In this document: piece by piece, positions 23,889-38,162 of the stretch
Numbering within the stretch: the first letter of the stretch is position 1
Layout of the letters: each line of letters opens with the position of its first letter
NCBI RefSeq assembly: GCF_018991925.1
Contig: NW_024738608.1
Coordinates: 4,190,654-4,254,653 of the forward strand
DNA from: Homarus americanus
Lineage: Eukaryota > Arthropoda > Malacostraca > Decapoda > Nephropidae
DNA length: 64,000 nucleotides
Reading direction: 5' to 3'
Notes under the pieces: model-generated
Database searches by the model: none
The model's input: the letters and a program-made list of their open reading frames with translations, nothing else
Told to the model about the DNA's origin: nothing
Position numbers and translations under genes: made by a program

Positions 23889-26019
23889 CCAAATAATCGT
23901 GACGGACTGATCATAATATATTTCACTGTCAGTATTTAACTCGAGAGGGAGAAACTCTACAATGGGAATAAATAAGCAAATTCAATGCAATATTTAACTG
24001 GACGTAATGGCAGTAGTAATTTTTTGGGGGGTGTATGGCAATTACTTTGAAATGAAAGCAACAGTTAACTATTAATAACACCTAAATACAGCACTCGGTG
24101 AAGCGGTTGTTAACGAGTTATTGCAACAGTAAATTACTCTCAATAAAAACAGTAGTTATTTTGTTTACGAGAACAACTATTAACAAAATATGAAAACCAA
24201 AAATAAAAGCATCAATTTAAAGTACTGTACAGCTTCGACTACCTCATAATAACACACACACACAGACTATTAGTAAACAAACATCTTACAGGAACAACCT
24301 ATCAGAGCCAACACTACGCTCCCTTCCTTTAACCCATCTCTTAAAAAATATCTATTGTCTAAGTATTAACATTTCTTGTAATACCTACTTTATATTCCTA
24401 CTTTTACTGTACCACCAAAACCGTTTTATCAGAAATTATCATGTAGATAGATAGAATATATTTGCCAACTAGACATAATCCTGATAGCTCTGTCCTCTTG
24501 TTCCACCTTAATAGAACCCATGTTGTACTGCTTCCCTCCCTTATCATATTTATGTATATCAGCGCCACTGTAAAGTATACATATACTTATAATAAAATGT
24601 AAATTAAATATTTAAAATAAATAAAATAAATAAATATCGAAGTGATAACCGTGGTAACATTCTGATATATTCTTATTACCACCAAGCTATGTGTACTATT
24701 CCAGATGATACTAAATGGTACATGATATAGTATATACCAGGTGCCTACAAGAGAGCTCAGGGTCTCACTGGTTCAGCCATGTTGATATTTTTTTTCTCTA
24801 CAGGGGTGTGTTCTTGTGGCTAAATAAACTGTTTCAATACCAGTGACAGAAGAGACACGGCCCTTCAGCCCTAGACCGAAGCTGTTACCCCATGGGAGTT
24901 TTATTGACAATTTGGTTGAAATATATACAAGCATCCTGATAACATTCTCATATTGGTGTCCCAAATAAAACCTTCCTGCTGACACACTGATGACACTCCC
25001 CACGCTGTAGTGCTTCCATCATGACTGAGGGCAGTTCACCTCAAGTTGTCATTTAATACTTTACAATCCTCTCCGGTATTGTTAGTTATATTCCTAAAGT
25101 ATATCCTTGTCTGCCCTGAAGATGTTATGTTATTGCCGTCTATGATGCACACTGTTGATCATTTTACAATCAAATATTCAAACACAACGAGAAACTTGAC
25201 GGATATACTGAGTATTACCAGACAGCAATTTCATTCAACTTGTACCAATATTGCCACCCACCTCATACTGCTCTCTGTTCTCAAAACTGTAATGCTGTGA
25301 CTCACTCTACCAATATTTTTTACCCTTGATTATAAGAACACGAAGCGAAGGGTCCTCAGTGTACTGCGAGCGTTTGGTCACTGCCTCACTCAACTGAATA
25401 TATAATGATACGTTTACTGACGGAGGCTGCTGACGGAGGCACCAGGTGTATGTGTTGGAACCTTAGATACTGAGTTTTATACTACGTCCTTCAGTGTGTT
25501 AGAGAGAGAGACGGGGTTGAAGCCTTAACCCACGAAACTGGTTATTCCTCTTCCTCCTCTTTCTGCGTCTCTACCCCCCCCCCCTCTCCTTCATCCTACG
25601 GCATATTATTACTCCTTCCCTCCACCTCCTCTAGCCCCCCCCCCAAGAACCCCCTCCATCCTCTTTCCTACCTACCTCCATACCTCTCATCCACCCTCCT
25701 CCTTCAAGTTAATTACACACCACACTGTCATCTCCTCAACCTGTCATCCGCCGGGTGATGGATCTGTCTGGAGACACGTATGGTCGACCAGGACTGAGGG
25801 TGTGCACGCTATTGCCTCATCTGTGTGTAATTCCGATATGGTGTGGCTTAAACGGTCGTGTCACACCAGCTGGCGAGGGTGACTTAATGCATGTTTTACA
25901 AGTGGGTGTTGGTAAAGGTCCAGTCAGTCAGTCAGTCGGTACCATATGTGTCCCAGCTGTTAGGACGAAGCTTCTGAGTCACCGAGGCATTAACCTATAT
26001 ACGGTAACGTGATATCTCA
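23889..26019. other. Unassigned AT-rich DNA
   Basis: Mostly single-copy. It includes a small (AAAT)n patch near 24,605-24,640 and C-run/pyrimidine patches at 25,560-25,700. The short frames near 24,773-25,300 and 25,755-26,012 show no family motif. Confidence 0.4.
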
Positions 26020-26044
26020 AAGTAAAGAATAAATAAATAAATAC

Positions 26045-26117
<73 letters not shown>

Positions 26118-26175
26118 TAAAAATAAATACAAAATAATAGTAATAAATAAAAAATAAATAAAATAAAATAAAAGG
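26020..26175. repeat. (AAT)n microsatellite with A-rich edges
   Basis: (TAA)n of about 23 units at 26,046-26,115, bordered by AAATAAAT-type tetranucleotide sequence. The Tyr-homopolymer frame is an artefact. Confidence 0.95.
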
Positions 26176-26833
26176 TATCACAGTACATAGTGCACAGGTT
26201 ATCGACTATTGACTCCCATCAGCACCAGAAGGAGGGCGGGACAATGACTGCGTGCAGGGTGGTGTAAGGCAGCCGTCCTGGGGGTGGTGGAAGCAGTAAT
26301 AGTCAATAATACGTAACTTGAGACTCGCGCCACATTACGTAAATACAGACCACGCTTCAGTGACATTGGTGATGGAACACTTTCATCATACTAACATAAA
26401 ATAAAAGACAGACCAAACCTAACCTAAACCTAAACCTAACCCGCCATAACGCACCTAAAAGTCTAATAGAATCTCTGTGAAGTATAATACAACACTTGTC
26501 AGGTGAGGAGCATTTCAAGATCTTCCTATAACATCAAAAACTCCTGGTTGACTCTGAGAGCTTGACGAGACTGTGTGTGAGAGAGTGACTTGTGTTTAAG
26601 TTACCATGGTATAAATATTGTAATCCTGTTATCTTCAAAGCCACCTGGAGCTGCAGCCACTTTGGGAATTTTGTTGAAGTAACGAAAAGAGACGCTGTAG
26701 TGAGCTGAGAGGAAACATCAACTGGTGGCCGATAGTGAGACCTGACTGTTGTCTTTAATGTAAAATACTAAACAAAATATTACGGGAATATTAATCGGAA
26801 GTGCATCAGAATTTTTTTTTTTTTGGGGGGGAG

Positions 26834-26945
26834 GGTTGGGTTAGGCTAGGCTAGGTTAGGTTAGGTTAGGTTAGGTTAGGTTAGGTTAGGTTGGGTTGGG
26901 TTGGGTTGGGTTAGGTTGAAGTTGAAGGTTAGGGTTAGTTGGGTT
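26834..26945 (+). repeat. Interstitial telomere-like block, TTAGG grading into TTGGG
   Basis: Starts with GGTTAGGCTAGG, becomes about nine TTAGG units (26,852-26,892), then switches to TTGGG units (26,891-26,910), then TTAGG-like fragments. The ordered switch is seen directly. Confidence 0.88.
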
Positions 26946-27255
26946 GGGTTGCTGTCAGTTGGGTTGGGTTGGCTGGTTGGGTTGGGTTGGTTGGGTTGGT
27001 TGGGTTGCTGATTGGTTGGGTTGTTGATTGCTGGTTGCTGGGTTGGGTTGGGTTGGGTTGTCATTGGGTTGTTGTTTGTCATTGGGTTGGGTTGGGTTGT
27101 TGTCACGATTGGTTGCTGACTGGTTGGTTGGGTTGGGCTGGATTGGGCTGGGTTGTCAGTCGGGTTGGGTTGGGTTGGGTTGGGTTGCTGTTGGGTTGGC
27201 TGTTGGGTTGGGCTGATTGCTGGGTTGTTGCTGGGTTGGGATGGGTTAAGGTCAC
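26946..27255. repeat. GGGTTGGGTTG low-complexity repeat
   Basis: Continuation of the telomere-like block into GGGTTGGGTTGG, GCTGGGTTG and GATTGGTTGG units with almost no A or C on the + strand. Open frames on both strands (Trp/Gly/Val and Pro/Asn/Thr/Gln) are repeat-driven. Confidence 0.88.
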
Positions 27256-27562
27256 TGGAGAGAGAAGAGCAAGAATAAGAAGTACAAACACCACCTTGCT
27301 GTCCTGACCCAAGGCGACCCACGACATAAAGAGGAAACGCTGCCGAGACTAAATTACTTCACAGGGGAAAACAGTTGAGTTCCCGTACGAGAAATCAGTC
27401 TGGGAAAAAAGGTGAAGGAAACTATTATGTAAATGACGAACGAAAAGGCTCCGAGTTGACAAGCTGGCGGCAGACTTGTATAAACACGGAGAAGTTGCAG
27501 GGAGATGGTTGTGGAAAGTCATCCAATCAGTTTGGCGAAGAGTGAAGCTACCAGAGGCCAAC

Positions 27563-27565
<3 letters not shown>

Positions 27566-27622
<57 letters not shown>
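27566..27622. repeat. (GA)n microsatellite
   Basis: Uninterrupted GA run of about 28 units. Confidence 0.97.
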
Positions 27623-27625
<3 letters not shown>

Positions 27626-27959
27626 CACAGTAACATCACAAGACCAGTTAGCTTATTGAGTGTCTGGTAAGGCTGACAAGAGGATGTTAGAACACCAAGG
27701 CTGACGGTAAGAATGATTAAAGGAATCTAATTTGTTTACAGAGCTTAGACATGTGTTGTTGTTGTTGTTTTCTTACTACCCCCTCCCTCTTACACCTCCT
27801 GGGACCAGATTATAACATCACAAGATACGATTTTTACCAAAGATTTGAACAGCTACTTTGTAAACTTTTAGTCATATATAATATCATGTAATACGAAGGC
27901 TTAAATTATATGTTTTAGTGTTGTAGGATTCCACACCAGAAATTAGTGTTTGATTATGA

Positions 27960-28078
27960 ATTTGTATACTATAGGACGAAACCGTGTATAATGTAGGACG
28001 AATCCGTGTATACTGTAGGACGAAACCGTGTATACTATAGGACGAAACCGTGTATACTATAGGACGAAACCGTGTATA
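27960..28078. repeat. 22-bp minisatellite, 5 copies
   Basis: Five near-identical units of GTATACTATAGGACGAAACC + GT. Variant positions are C/A in TATACT and A/T in GAAACC. Each unit contains GTATAC, a 6-bp palindrome. Confidence 0.93.
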
Positions 28079-29547
28079 AGAGAGAAAAGGCAACTAGCTC
28101 CAAGTTTTCAATTAGATCTTAGCGTGATAGAGAAGCAGCACCTCTCTCTCCCAAGTTTGCTCTGTGATGAACTTAACTATATCATAAAGAAGTTGGGACG
28201 CGGAAGACAGACGGGCGGGGAAGCTGTGCACGTTGGGATTACAAGATTGCAAGACCTGATGTATGTTAACGATGCTGTGTCAGGAGCGTGCTGGCCACCC
28301 ATAAGGCGTAAGAGTACTAATGTAAAAGAAGTTAGACGCAGAGGTTAGTATTCTGGAGCCGAAGTGAATGACGGTGTCTTGAGGGCTAACGCATGATGGC
28401 GACGAATGAAACTGGGAATGTACAGTAGAGAAAGTTTGGGTAGCAGAGTTGAGTAAGATGCGAGACAGTGCTAAACCTTTGTTGGAGACACGTGGCGTTT
28501 ATGACCGAGGAAGAGGAGAACCTCCCAGTTGTGTGCAGTAAAAGAGAAATATTTTCAAATTATATTAACAAACTTATAAAAGAGGTAACACAGGTTAAAT
28601 AAGTACAAGAACGTGAAAACTACAGACAAACGCACCTGCTGCAAGACACAAAGGTAGCCCCAGCCTGGCCCCCACCCCTCACTACCCCTCTCATAACGCA
28701 GCTTCTTTTGTCGATGTTCTAATGAAAGTCAACTCATCATCAAGACTTCTTTGAGCTGAGACGCTCTCCCCGGTACTCTTACAGCCTTCTATATTTACAG
28801 TGTGTAAACTCCCTTCATTATATTCCATCTAGTCTTTCATCTCTCGCGCTTATTGTCAGGGTAACACTCACTCAGCACACGCGTCTCGTCTTCAGAAGAT
28901 AACTTGCAACTTCTTTCTAAATGTACAGTACACACACACTGTTCCCTTCATGTCAGTAATATAACCCTTGTTTTTACCCAGGTCCACCAGGACTAAACCA
29001 GGGTGTTGTTCACACTACCTGGCGCACTACTTCCTTAATTTACCGACACACCTGTAGGAAACACGGAGGATGTAGCCGACTTAAGTGCGCCCTCACTACT
29101 ATGCACGATAAACACATTAGATACTTACAAACATTCCTATCCCATTGTAGAGAAGTGTGTTTATTATATTACCTCAACTATATACTGTACTCTATATAAA
29201 GTGGTTCCCAAAAGCTTTAAATACAAAATAAAGAACTTCCTCATTTTTCTTCTGTAACATAAAATCTAAAGTTTTACTGAATAAGCACAATATGTATGTA
29301 ATTACCATCAATAAGCTTATGGACGTTTTTAATTCTGCCTAATTACCATTGACTCCTATGACACTAAATCTGACTGCTGTCTGTGTCTGTCTGTCTGTGT
29401 GTGTGTCTGTCTGTCTTCAATTTCTATTCGTGTTTTATTACACAGAATTCACTGGATTTTTTTCGTCAAACTCTCAACAACTTTAGAAAATACTGTACAG
29501 GTATTAATATAATACTGTATGTCATTGAGTGAAAATGGATGTACTGT
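28079..29547. other. Unassigned single-copy DNA
   Basis: A + strand frame continues from the 22-bp repeat to 28,348 with a mixed composition (contains LCDELNYIIKKLGRG) but no recognised family and no clear splice borders. A (CTGT)n patch lies at 29,371-29,416. Confidence 0.35.
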
Positions 29548-30310
29548 GCAGGTGAGGACAACACACAGGTGAGGACAACACACAGGTGAGGACAACACAC
29601 AGGTGAGGACAACAAACAAGTGATGACAACAAACAAGTGATGACAACAAACAAGTGATGACAACAAACAAGTGATGACAACAAACAAGTGATGACAACAA
29701 ACAAGTGAGGACAACACACAGGTGAGGACAACAAACAAGTGAGGGTGACAACAAACAAGTGAGGACAACAACAAACAAGTAGGGACAACAAACAAGTGAG
29801 AACAACACACAGGTGAGAACAACACACAGGTGAGAACAACACACAGGTGAGGACAACACACAGGTGGTGAGACAACAAACAAGTGAGGACAACAAACAAG
29901 TGAGGACAACAAACAAGTGAGAACAACACACAGGTGGGGACAACAGGTGAGAACAACACACAGGTGGGGACAACAAACAAGTGAGGACAACAAACAAGTG
30001 AGGACAACAAACAAGTGAGAACAACACACAGGTGAGGACAACAAACAAGTGAGGACAACAAACAAGTGAGGGACAACAAACAAGGAGAACAACACACAGG
30101 TGAGGACAACACACAGGTGAGGACAACACACAGGTGAGGACAACACACAGGTGAGGACAACACACAGGTGAGGACAACAAACAAGTGATGACAACAAACA
30201 AGTGATGACAACAAACAAGTGATGACAACAAACAAGTGATGACAACAAACAAGTGATGACAACAAACAAGTGAGGACAACACACAGGTGAGGACAACAAA
30301 CAAGGATAAA
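29548..30310. repeat. 17-bp minisatellite, ~44 copies, with higher-order end blocks
   Basis: Units are AGGACAACACACAGGTG, AGGACAACAAACAAGTG or ATGACAACAAACAAGTG. The + strand is nearly T-free. Both ends carry the same run of variants: several GAGG...CACAG units, one GAGG...AACAA unit, five GATG...AACAA units, one GAGG...CACAG unit, one GAGG...AACAA unit. Long Cys/Leu/Val/Ser frames in all three minus-strand phases are repeat artefacts. Confidence 0.95.
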
Positions 30311-30667
30311 ACATAATTGATAAAGCTCCCAAGTGAAGACAGGACAAAAGTGAGAACTGGAAGTACATCAAGACAAGAGGCAAAGGAAAACAAGAGAAGA
30401 CTAAAATTTAATCTAGACTTCCCACATATTAACAATAAACTGACTCTCTCCTCCCCTAGTGTTAATTTACCTATCCATCGTTAATTAGTTATGATTCTCT
30501 CACCTGACAAAAGATAAATAAATCAGTAAATAAAAATCCTATGGTGACCTATTTATCCGTTCATTCAATTACAACAGGCAACTTCAGCCCTTTATTTGTG
30601 TTTACATTTATCACAAATAATAACCTAAGACCTGTTTTATTTCTCATGTTCGTGCATCATAAATCCT

Positions 30668-30765
30668 AACCTAACCTAACCTAACCTAATCTCAACCTAA
30701 CCTAACCTAATCTCAACCTTACCTAACCTAACCTAACCTAATCTCAACCTAACCTAACCTACGAG
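30668..30765 (-). repeat. Interstitial telomeric block in CCTAA orientation
   Basis: CCTAACCTAACCTAACC runs alternating with AATCTCAACC interruptions, repeated three times, giving a mixed period of about 30-35 bp. Opposite orientation to the blocks at 13.7, 18.2 and 26.8 kb. Confidence 0.88.
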
Positions 30766-31784
30766 TCTGAATATAAACATAAGATGACCTATAATTCATT
30801 ATCAACAACTATAATAAAGCGTTCGGGTCATCTTCATAAATTATACCATATAATTACAGGTACACCTTTACCTGTTTTCATATACACAGCCTCGAATTCT
30901 ACATCCCCTTTCCTTCATACATCTCATCACTATACGTCTACGACCGCCTATATCATTATATAATACATGTACTCTTAAACCTGGCTATATACATTACTAT
31001 AGCAATCCTCGAGGACCTATTTGTCTATACACTTCACACCTGTAATTGTAAATCGACCTGCATATATATAGCACACATAACTTACACCTGTCCTTGTAAT
31101 ATACTGTTGAATAATTCCAAACCTGGCTTCCAATTCTCACACGAACAATGGTAATTCCACGTCCACACAAGATATACATTTACCTTTGTTTCACACTTAG
31201 GTTCTAAATCTACCTGTCTTACCTGTAATCAATTTACATATGGGTTTCTCGTCTCAGGTGTTTCTTCGTCATTAGCCTTTAAGTTCTTCCTATGTGTTGA
31301 GTTATTGAAAGGTTGATCTAACTAGTTTACTAATGATGAATTTCTAAATGAACACCAAGACTCCTGTTGTCTCGGTAGGGTTGTCAAAATCCTTCATCTG
31401 TTTCCCCTCCCCATGAATCCTTCCCCTCATTTTCCCCCAAACCCATGAGCTTCACTATCTCCCCTCACCCCATGAACCCTCCCCTCACTCCTACCCCTTG
31501 CCTCACCATCTTCCCCTCACTCTTCCCCTACCCTCACCTCTCCCTTCCCTATGAGCCTCCCTCCTCCCCTTCCTCACCATTCCCCTCACCTCTCCCCTCC
31601 CCAGGTCGCTAGAGTCAATATGTGGTCCAGACACTCACACGGGGCCACGCTACGCCAGGTATATATCATTGATTTCCGCTTAATTTTGCTGCCCGCTGCC
31701 TGAAATTGTCTGAATTATATATGAGTGTGCATTTAATACGAGTGGCTGAGGCTCTCATTGTACGTGGTGTTGTTCTCTCCATAG

Positions 31785-31787
<3 letters not shown>
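30766..31787. other. Unassigned DNA
   Basis: AT-rich single-copy DNA to about 31,370, then C/T-rich CCCCTCACC-type low-complexity sequence to about 31,600. No gene recognised. Confidence 0.4.

Positions 31788-31828
<41 letters not shown>
31788..31828. repeat. (GA)n microsatellite
   Basis: Uninterrupted GA run of about 20 units. Confidence 0.97.
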
Positions 31829-31832
<4 letters not shown>

Positions 31833-31912
31833 GCTACAACAAGTAAATCACAGGTGGTGTTTGTGTGGTGCCGATCTACCTTTGTGTACCATCACCTCCT
31901 ACACTAGCTGGG

Positions 31913-32000
31913 GTCTCTCTCTCTCTCTCTCTCCCCCCTCTCTCTCTCTTCTCTCTCTTTCTCTCTCCATTCATGGTTTGTCTGTTAGTGTGTGTGTGTA

Positions 32001-32067
<67 letters not shown>
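31913..32067. repeat. (CT)n then (TG)n compound microsatellite
   Basis: CT-rich run to about 31,972, short spacer, then about 39 TG units (31,989-32,067). Confidence 0.95.
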
Positions 32068-32068
<1 letters not shown>

Positions 32069-32129
32069 ATTCTCAACCATGCACTTTTCTTACCCATCTC
32101 TCATTGTGTCCATACCAGCTCTACTCTCA

Positions 32130-32960
32130 CCACACCTCTCACCATCACTCTCACCCACACCTCTCACCATCACCCTCACACCCACCTCTCACCATTACTC
32201 TCATCCACACCTCTCACCATCACTCTCACCCACCTCTCACACCCCTCACCCACACCTCTCACCATCACCACCTCTCACCCACACCTCACCATCACTCATC
32301 ACCTCATCTCACCTCTCACCATCACCTCACCTCACCCACATCTCACCTCTCCCATCTCTCCTCTCTCTCACCCCCTCTCACCATCACTCTCTATCACTCT
32401 CCCCACCTCTCACTATCACCCACCCACACCTCTCACCATCATCTCATTCTCACCATCACTCTCACTATCCTGTCACCCACACCTCTCACCATCACTCTTT
32501 CTATCACACCCACACCTCTCACCATCACTCTCATCCACACACCTCTCACTATCACTGTCACCCACACCTATCACCATCACTCTTCACTATCACTCACCCA
32601 CACCTCTCACCATCACTCTCACCCACACCTCTCACCATCACCCACACCTCTCTATCACTCACCCACACCTCTCACCATCACTCTCACCCTCTCTCCATCA
32701 CTCCACCCACACCTACCATCATTCTCACACACCTCTCCTTCACCTCATCACCTCTCACCATCACTCTCACCCCACCTCTCCCATCCTCTCACCCACACTC
32801 ATCCTCTCACCCACCCCACCTCACTCCTCACCCACACCTCTCACCATCACTCTCACCCACACCTCTCACCATCACTCTCATCCACACCTCTCACCATCAC
32901 TCTCACCCACACCTCTCACTATCACTCTCACCCACACCTCTCACTATCACTCTCACCATC
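32130..32960. repeat. 25-bp C/A/T minisatellite, ~33 copies
   Basis: Unit of ACCTCTCACCATCACTCTCA + CCCAC, 25 bp in the clean part (32,834-32,950), with frequent shortened copies. Almost G-free on the + strand. Ser/His/Thr/Pro-rich frames of 300-400 codons in all three + phases arise because the unit has no stop trinucleotide. Confidence 0.95.
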
Positions 32961-33213
32961 TAAACCTAACCTAACCCATACGTGTACAATTCGTGCCATA
33001 ACAGCCATAATAATAAGTACTAAACACGTCTCATCTGCCTCTAACACATCATAACTACTGCGACAAATATTATGGTCTTAGAAGAACCATTTAACACAGC
33101 TGGCGACCATCATCGTCCCCCATAACCAAACTACCTTTCATCCCTTGTTAAGTTGGTAGTTAAGTACTGGTAATTACACACCAACACCACCATTAGTACA
33201 TCTGTCAAGGTGT

Positions 33214-33330
33214 GAGGGGCCACCGGGAGAAGTGACTGGCCAGCGGGAGGAGTGACTGGCCAGCGGGAGGAGTGACTGGCCAGCGGGAGGAGTAACTGGC
33301 CAGCGGGAGGAGTAACTGGCCAGCGGGAGG
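33214..33330. repeat. 20-bp minisatellite, ~6 copies
   Basis: Units of AGTGACTGGCCAGCGGGAGG, the last ones with AGTAACTGG. Contains the 6-bp palindrome TGGCCA. High identity between copies suggests recent expansion. Confidence 0.95.
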
Positions 33331-33426
33331 AATTGACACGACGACACGCGGCCCCCGACACGCTGTCACACTGTCACTCCTCGTTGGCTATATCCTAATA
33401 TAACTTACTCACTCAGACTATATTCT

Positions 33427-33458
33427 GTGTGTGTGCGTGTGTGTGAGTGTGTGTGTGT

Positions 33459-33537
<79 letters not shown>
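33427..33537. repeat. (TG)n microsatellite
   Basis: Slightly interrupted at the left (TGCG, TGAG), then an uninterrupted TG run. Confidence 0.97.
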
Positions 33538-34985
33538 TTTCTTCTCCCTCGGCTTCTCCTTGTCTTCATCATGTCACCAACACCTCCCCCTATCTCCTAA
33601 CCCCCCTCCCCCTCACTAGCTACCCCTCCCTATCCATTCCCTACTTCATTACGTCCCTCGTGTCGTGACGTCCCTCTCCTGTGTCCATCATCTCTCCCTC
33701 TCTTCTTCCCTCCCTTCTCCCTCTCCCCCCCACTCTCTTTCCTTGGTCCGCTACACAGCCTCCTCCTCCTCCTCCTCTACGTTTTGTTCCTTTTATCTTA
33801 TTATTATCCTCTTTCTTTCTTCTCTTTCTCCTTGCGTTCTCCTTCTTTACCTTAATCCATCTTACTTATTCATCCCCCTTTATCTTATTCTACCTCCTAT
33901 TCTTTCTCTTTCCTCTATTCCCTTTTCCTTACTCTTCCTCCATTCCATCACCTTTTCCTCTCACGCTTCACCCTCCCACCTATACCCAGCGAGTGGTCTT
34001 CCCCTCTTAAGCCAGTTGTACCTTAATTAAATATCCTGGTGTCGTCTCTATCCCTGTGTCCTCTCTTTCATTATCACTAGATCTTTCTTTTATTGGATTT
34101 TTTCACCTACTTCCTTCCTTCCTTCCTTCCTTCCTTCCTTCCTTCCCTTTTCTTTGTTATTTTCTATTTGTTTTTATTTTTTTTGTTTTTGTCTCCGTGT
34201 CACATCCTTCCCTTGACTGTCACACCCACCCTTTGACAGTCACACCCTCCCCTTGACAGTCACACCCTCCTTTTGATCGTCAGACCATCTCTTGACAGTC
34301 ACACCCTCCCTTGACAGTCACATCCCCCCTTGTCCAGTCACACCCACCTTTGACAGACACACCTCCCGCAATCCACCCTCCTTTACACTCTCCCTCCTCC
34401 CTTTCTTATCCTCCTTCCTTTCTATACTTTCCTCCTCCCTCCCTCCCTCCCTCCCTCCCTCCATCCATCCTCCCTCTCCCTACTTTCCCTCACTTGGTTC
34501 TCAGTCTTTAGTTACCCTCCCTGAACCTCCCCAACTCTCCCTCCTTTTACCTCCCAAACCCCACTATCCTCCCCAAAACTACCTCCCCTTGCCTCCCCAC
34601 CTTCCCAAATCACATTAACCTCCCACAACCTCACCTCCCCTTGTCTCCCCACACTCCCAAATCCCATTAACCTCCTCCTTTACCACTCCCACCTTTCCAT
34701 ATCCCTTTAACTCCCCCTCCCCTTGTCTTCCCAATCCCGTTAACTCCCCGACCCTCCCTTTAACCACCTCCTCCCCCTCCAGTAGCTATCCATCATGATG
34801 ACACAGTGACTCACAACCTGGAGCTGACATCTGTTAACATTGCCCATTATCTACACACATTAGCTTCCACGCCAACTCCTCATACTCACTCCCTCCCTCC
34901 CCTATTCCTACCCTCCCTCCCTCCCTATTCCTTCCCTCCCCTACTCCCTCCCTCACCCCTTCCCTCCCTCTCTCCCTACTCTATT
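33538..34985. repeat. 1.4-kb polypyrimidine-rich low-complexity region
   Basis: T/C on the + strand for most of its length. Sub-structures: (TTCC)n at 34,111-34,146, a TTGACAGTCACACCCTCC repeat of about seven copies at 34,213-34,365, (CTCC)n at 34,434-34,465, and CTCCC-rich sequence at 34,870-34,980. Ser/Pro/Leu-rich frames are compositional. Confidence 0.88.
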
Positions 34986-35260
34986 GCATTGATCCCTACA
35001 CGCTCAGACTACACTTACAGGGCACTTTAGGATGACACTTTACAACTATGTGTTTGATAGGGAAGAGTTATGTAGAGAGGTCACCGTTAAAATAAGACAT
35101 TAAAATAACCGTACAAGTCAAATAACTAAAATGAAAATTAATTAAAGAACAAATACTGTATATATTATGTACTGGACAATCATTAAATCTTATCGATCTG
35201 ATCAAATTATGTCATTAAGCACGATGCAACGTCATTCATCATGTGTAATAGGCGAGTTTA

Positions 35261-35269
<9 letters not shown>

Positions 35270-35339
<70 letters not shown>
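35270..35339. repeat. (TG)n microsatellite
   Basis: Uninterrupted TG run of about 35 units. Confidence 0.97.
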
Positions 35340-35767
<428 letters not shown>

Positions 35768-36338
35768 AAAAGTAATCATAATTCTACATCAACGTCAGAA
35801 TAGAAACATTACATCAATCACAGGCCATCAACTTCAGGATCCCATCATAGGAAAGACTGCATCAATCACAGATTACAATAAGTCGGTTTAAAACACACTT
35901 AAATTAATCTATATTATTCCTCAACCAGGCAGGAAGTAATGAACCTGAAACACACAATTAAATTTTCCTCGCTGTCTGAAGGTCAAAACAATAATACAAG
36001 AGTTTATAAATACTAATGACAATATAATACTGTATATGTAAAATTGGTGGAAGGTTTCTGCAGTCATGAATGTCTACAAAATGTTTACAAGATATTTTAG
36101 TTAATTAATTAGATCGCGTTAACTACTCCGGTAACCCTAACAATAATGGCCACTAAATCTATCATTAAAATATGAACTTTATTTTCAACCATAAAAATCA
36201 ACACACAAAAATTTGCAAATGGGAATATTGCTCAATGAACCCAGTGGCAGATTTTAGCTGCATACGGCAGAAAAAACACACAAAAATCTACATCCTATTG
36301 TTGCAAGATAATGATGACCACCGGTGAAAATATGCTAA

Positions 36339-37615
<1,277 letters not shown>

Positions 37616-37689
37616 ATATGTAAAACAACTTCAAACACCAACAGATCGTAAAAGTTAATATCCGAGGTAACTAAATGACATCATTATTA

Positions 37690-37905
37690 CATGGTGACGT
37701 CACACACACACACCAGAGCCACCAATCAGATGGATGCTCCTGATGGGGGTAGGTCACCGTCCCCAGCACCACCTCCTCCTCCTCCTCCTCGCCCCATCTC
37801 CCCCACGCCCAACCATTTCCGGAGTTCCTCACATCACAGGAGCCGACTGTTCATTTTCTGGCCGGCCGCCCCCACGATGCTGAGGGCGACGCTAAAGGTG
37901 TACTC
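37690..37905 (+). promoter_or_regulatory. Promoter-like patch: CRE, CCAAT box, CpG-rich DNA
   Basis: TGACGTCA (37,695-37,702) is the full CREB/ATF palindrome. ACCAATCAG (37,719-37,727) is an NF-Y-type CCAAT box 17 bp further on. The next 180 bp are GC-rich with many CpGs, unusual here. A + strand open frame through it is Pro-rich because of a (CTC)n tract. Motifs are seen directly; promoter activity is inferred. The candidate exon at 38,163 lies downstream on the same strand. Confidence 0.35.
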
Positions 37906-38000
37906 GGCTGCTTCCCACTTATCGTAATGTTTCTATTTTCGTTTTTCTTTTTATTCTGTTTGTCGTCTAATATTTTCTCCTCCCTTATCTGTTTATCTGC

Positions 38001-38022
38001 GTGTGTGTGTGTGTGTGTGTGT
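38001..38022. repeat. (TG)n microsatellite
   Basis: Short TG run of about 11 units. Confidence 0.95.
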
Positions 38023-38162
38023 TTCTCATCCTTTCTCTCACCCCAACCGTTCCTCCTCCCATACACCCCATCTCCCCTCTCACGCCAGCCGCTTCTCCCA
38101 CAACTCCCCTCACCCCCTCCTTCTCCAGTAAATCGCACCATTATCAATTTTCTGTTTCCCCT

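Noticed and set aside
26876..27327. Pro/Asn/Thr/Gln-rich and Gly/Trp/Val-rich proteins on opposite strands
   Set aside because: Both are translations of the GGGTTGGGTTG repeat.
29548..30310. CRISPR-like array
   Set aside because: 17-bp contiguous repeat without spacers.
29449..30435. Three overlapping minus-strand frames of 250-330 codons (Cys/Leu/Val/Ser)
   Set aside because: Direct translation of the 17-bp satellite in every phase; the repeat unit alone explains the sequence.
31861..33054. Three + strand frames of 320-400 codons (Ser/His/Thr/Pro)
   Set aside because: Produced by the 25-bp CTCACCATCACTCTCACCCA-type satellite and a TG run.
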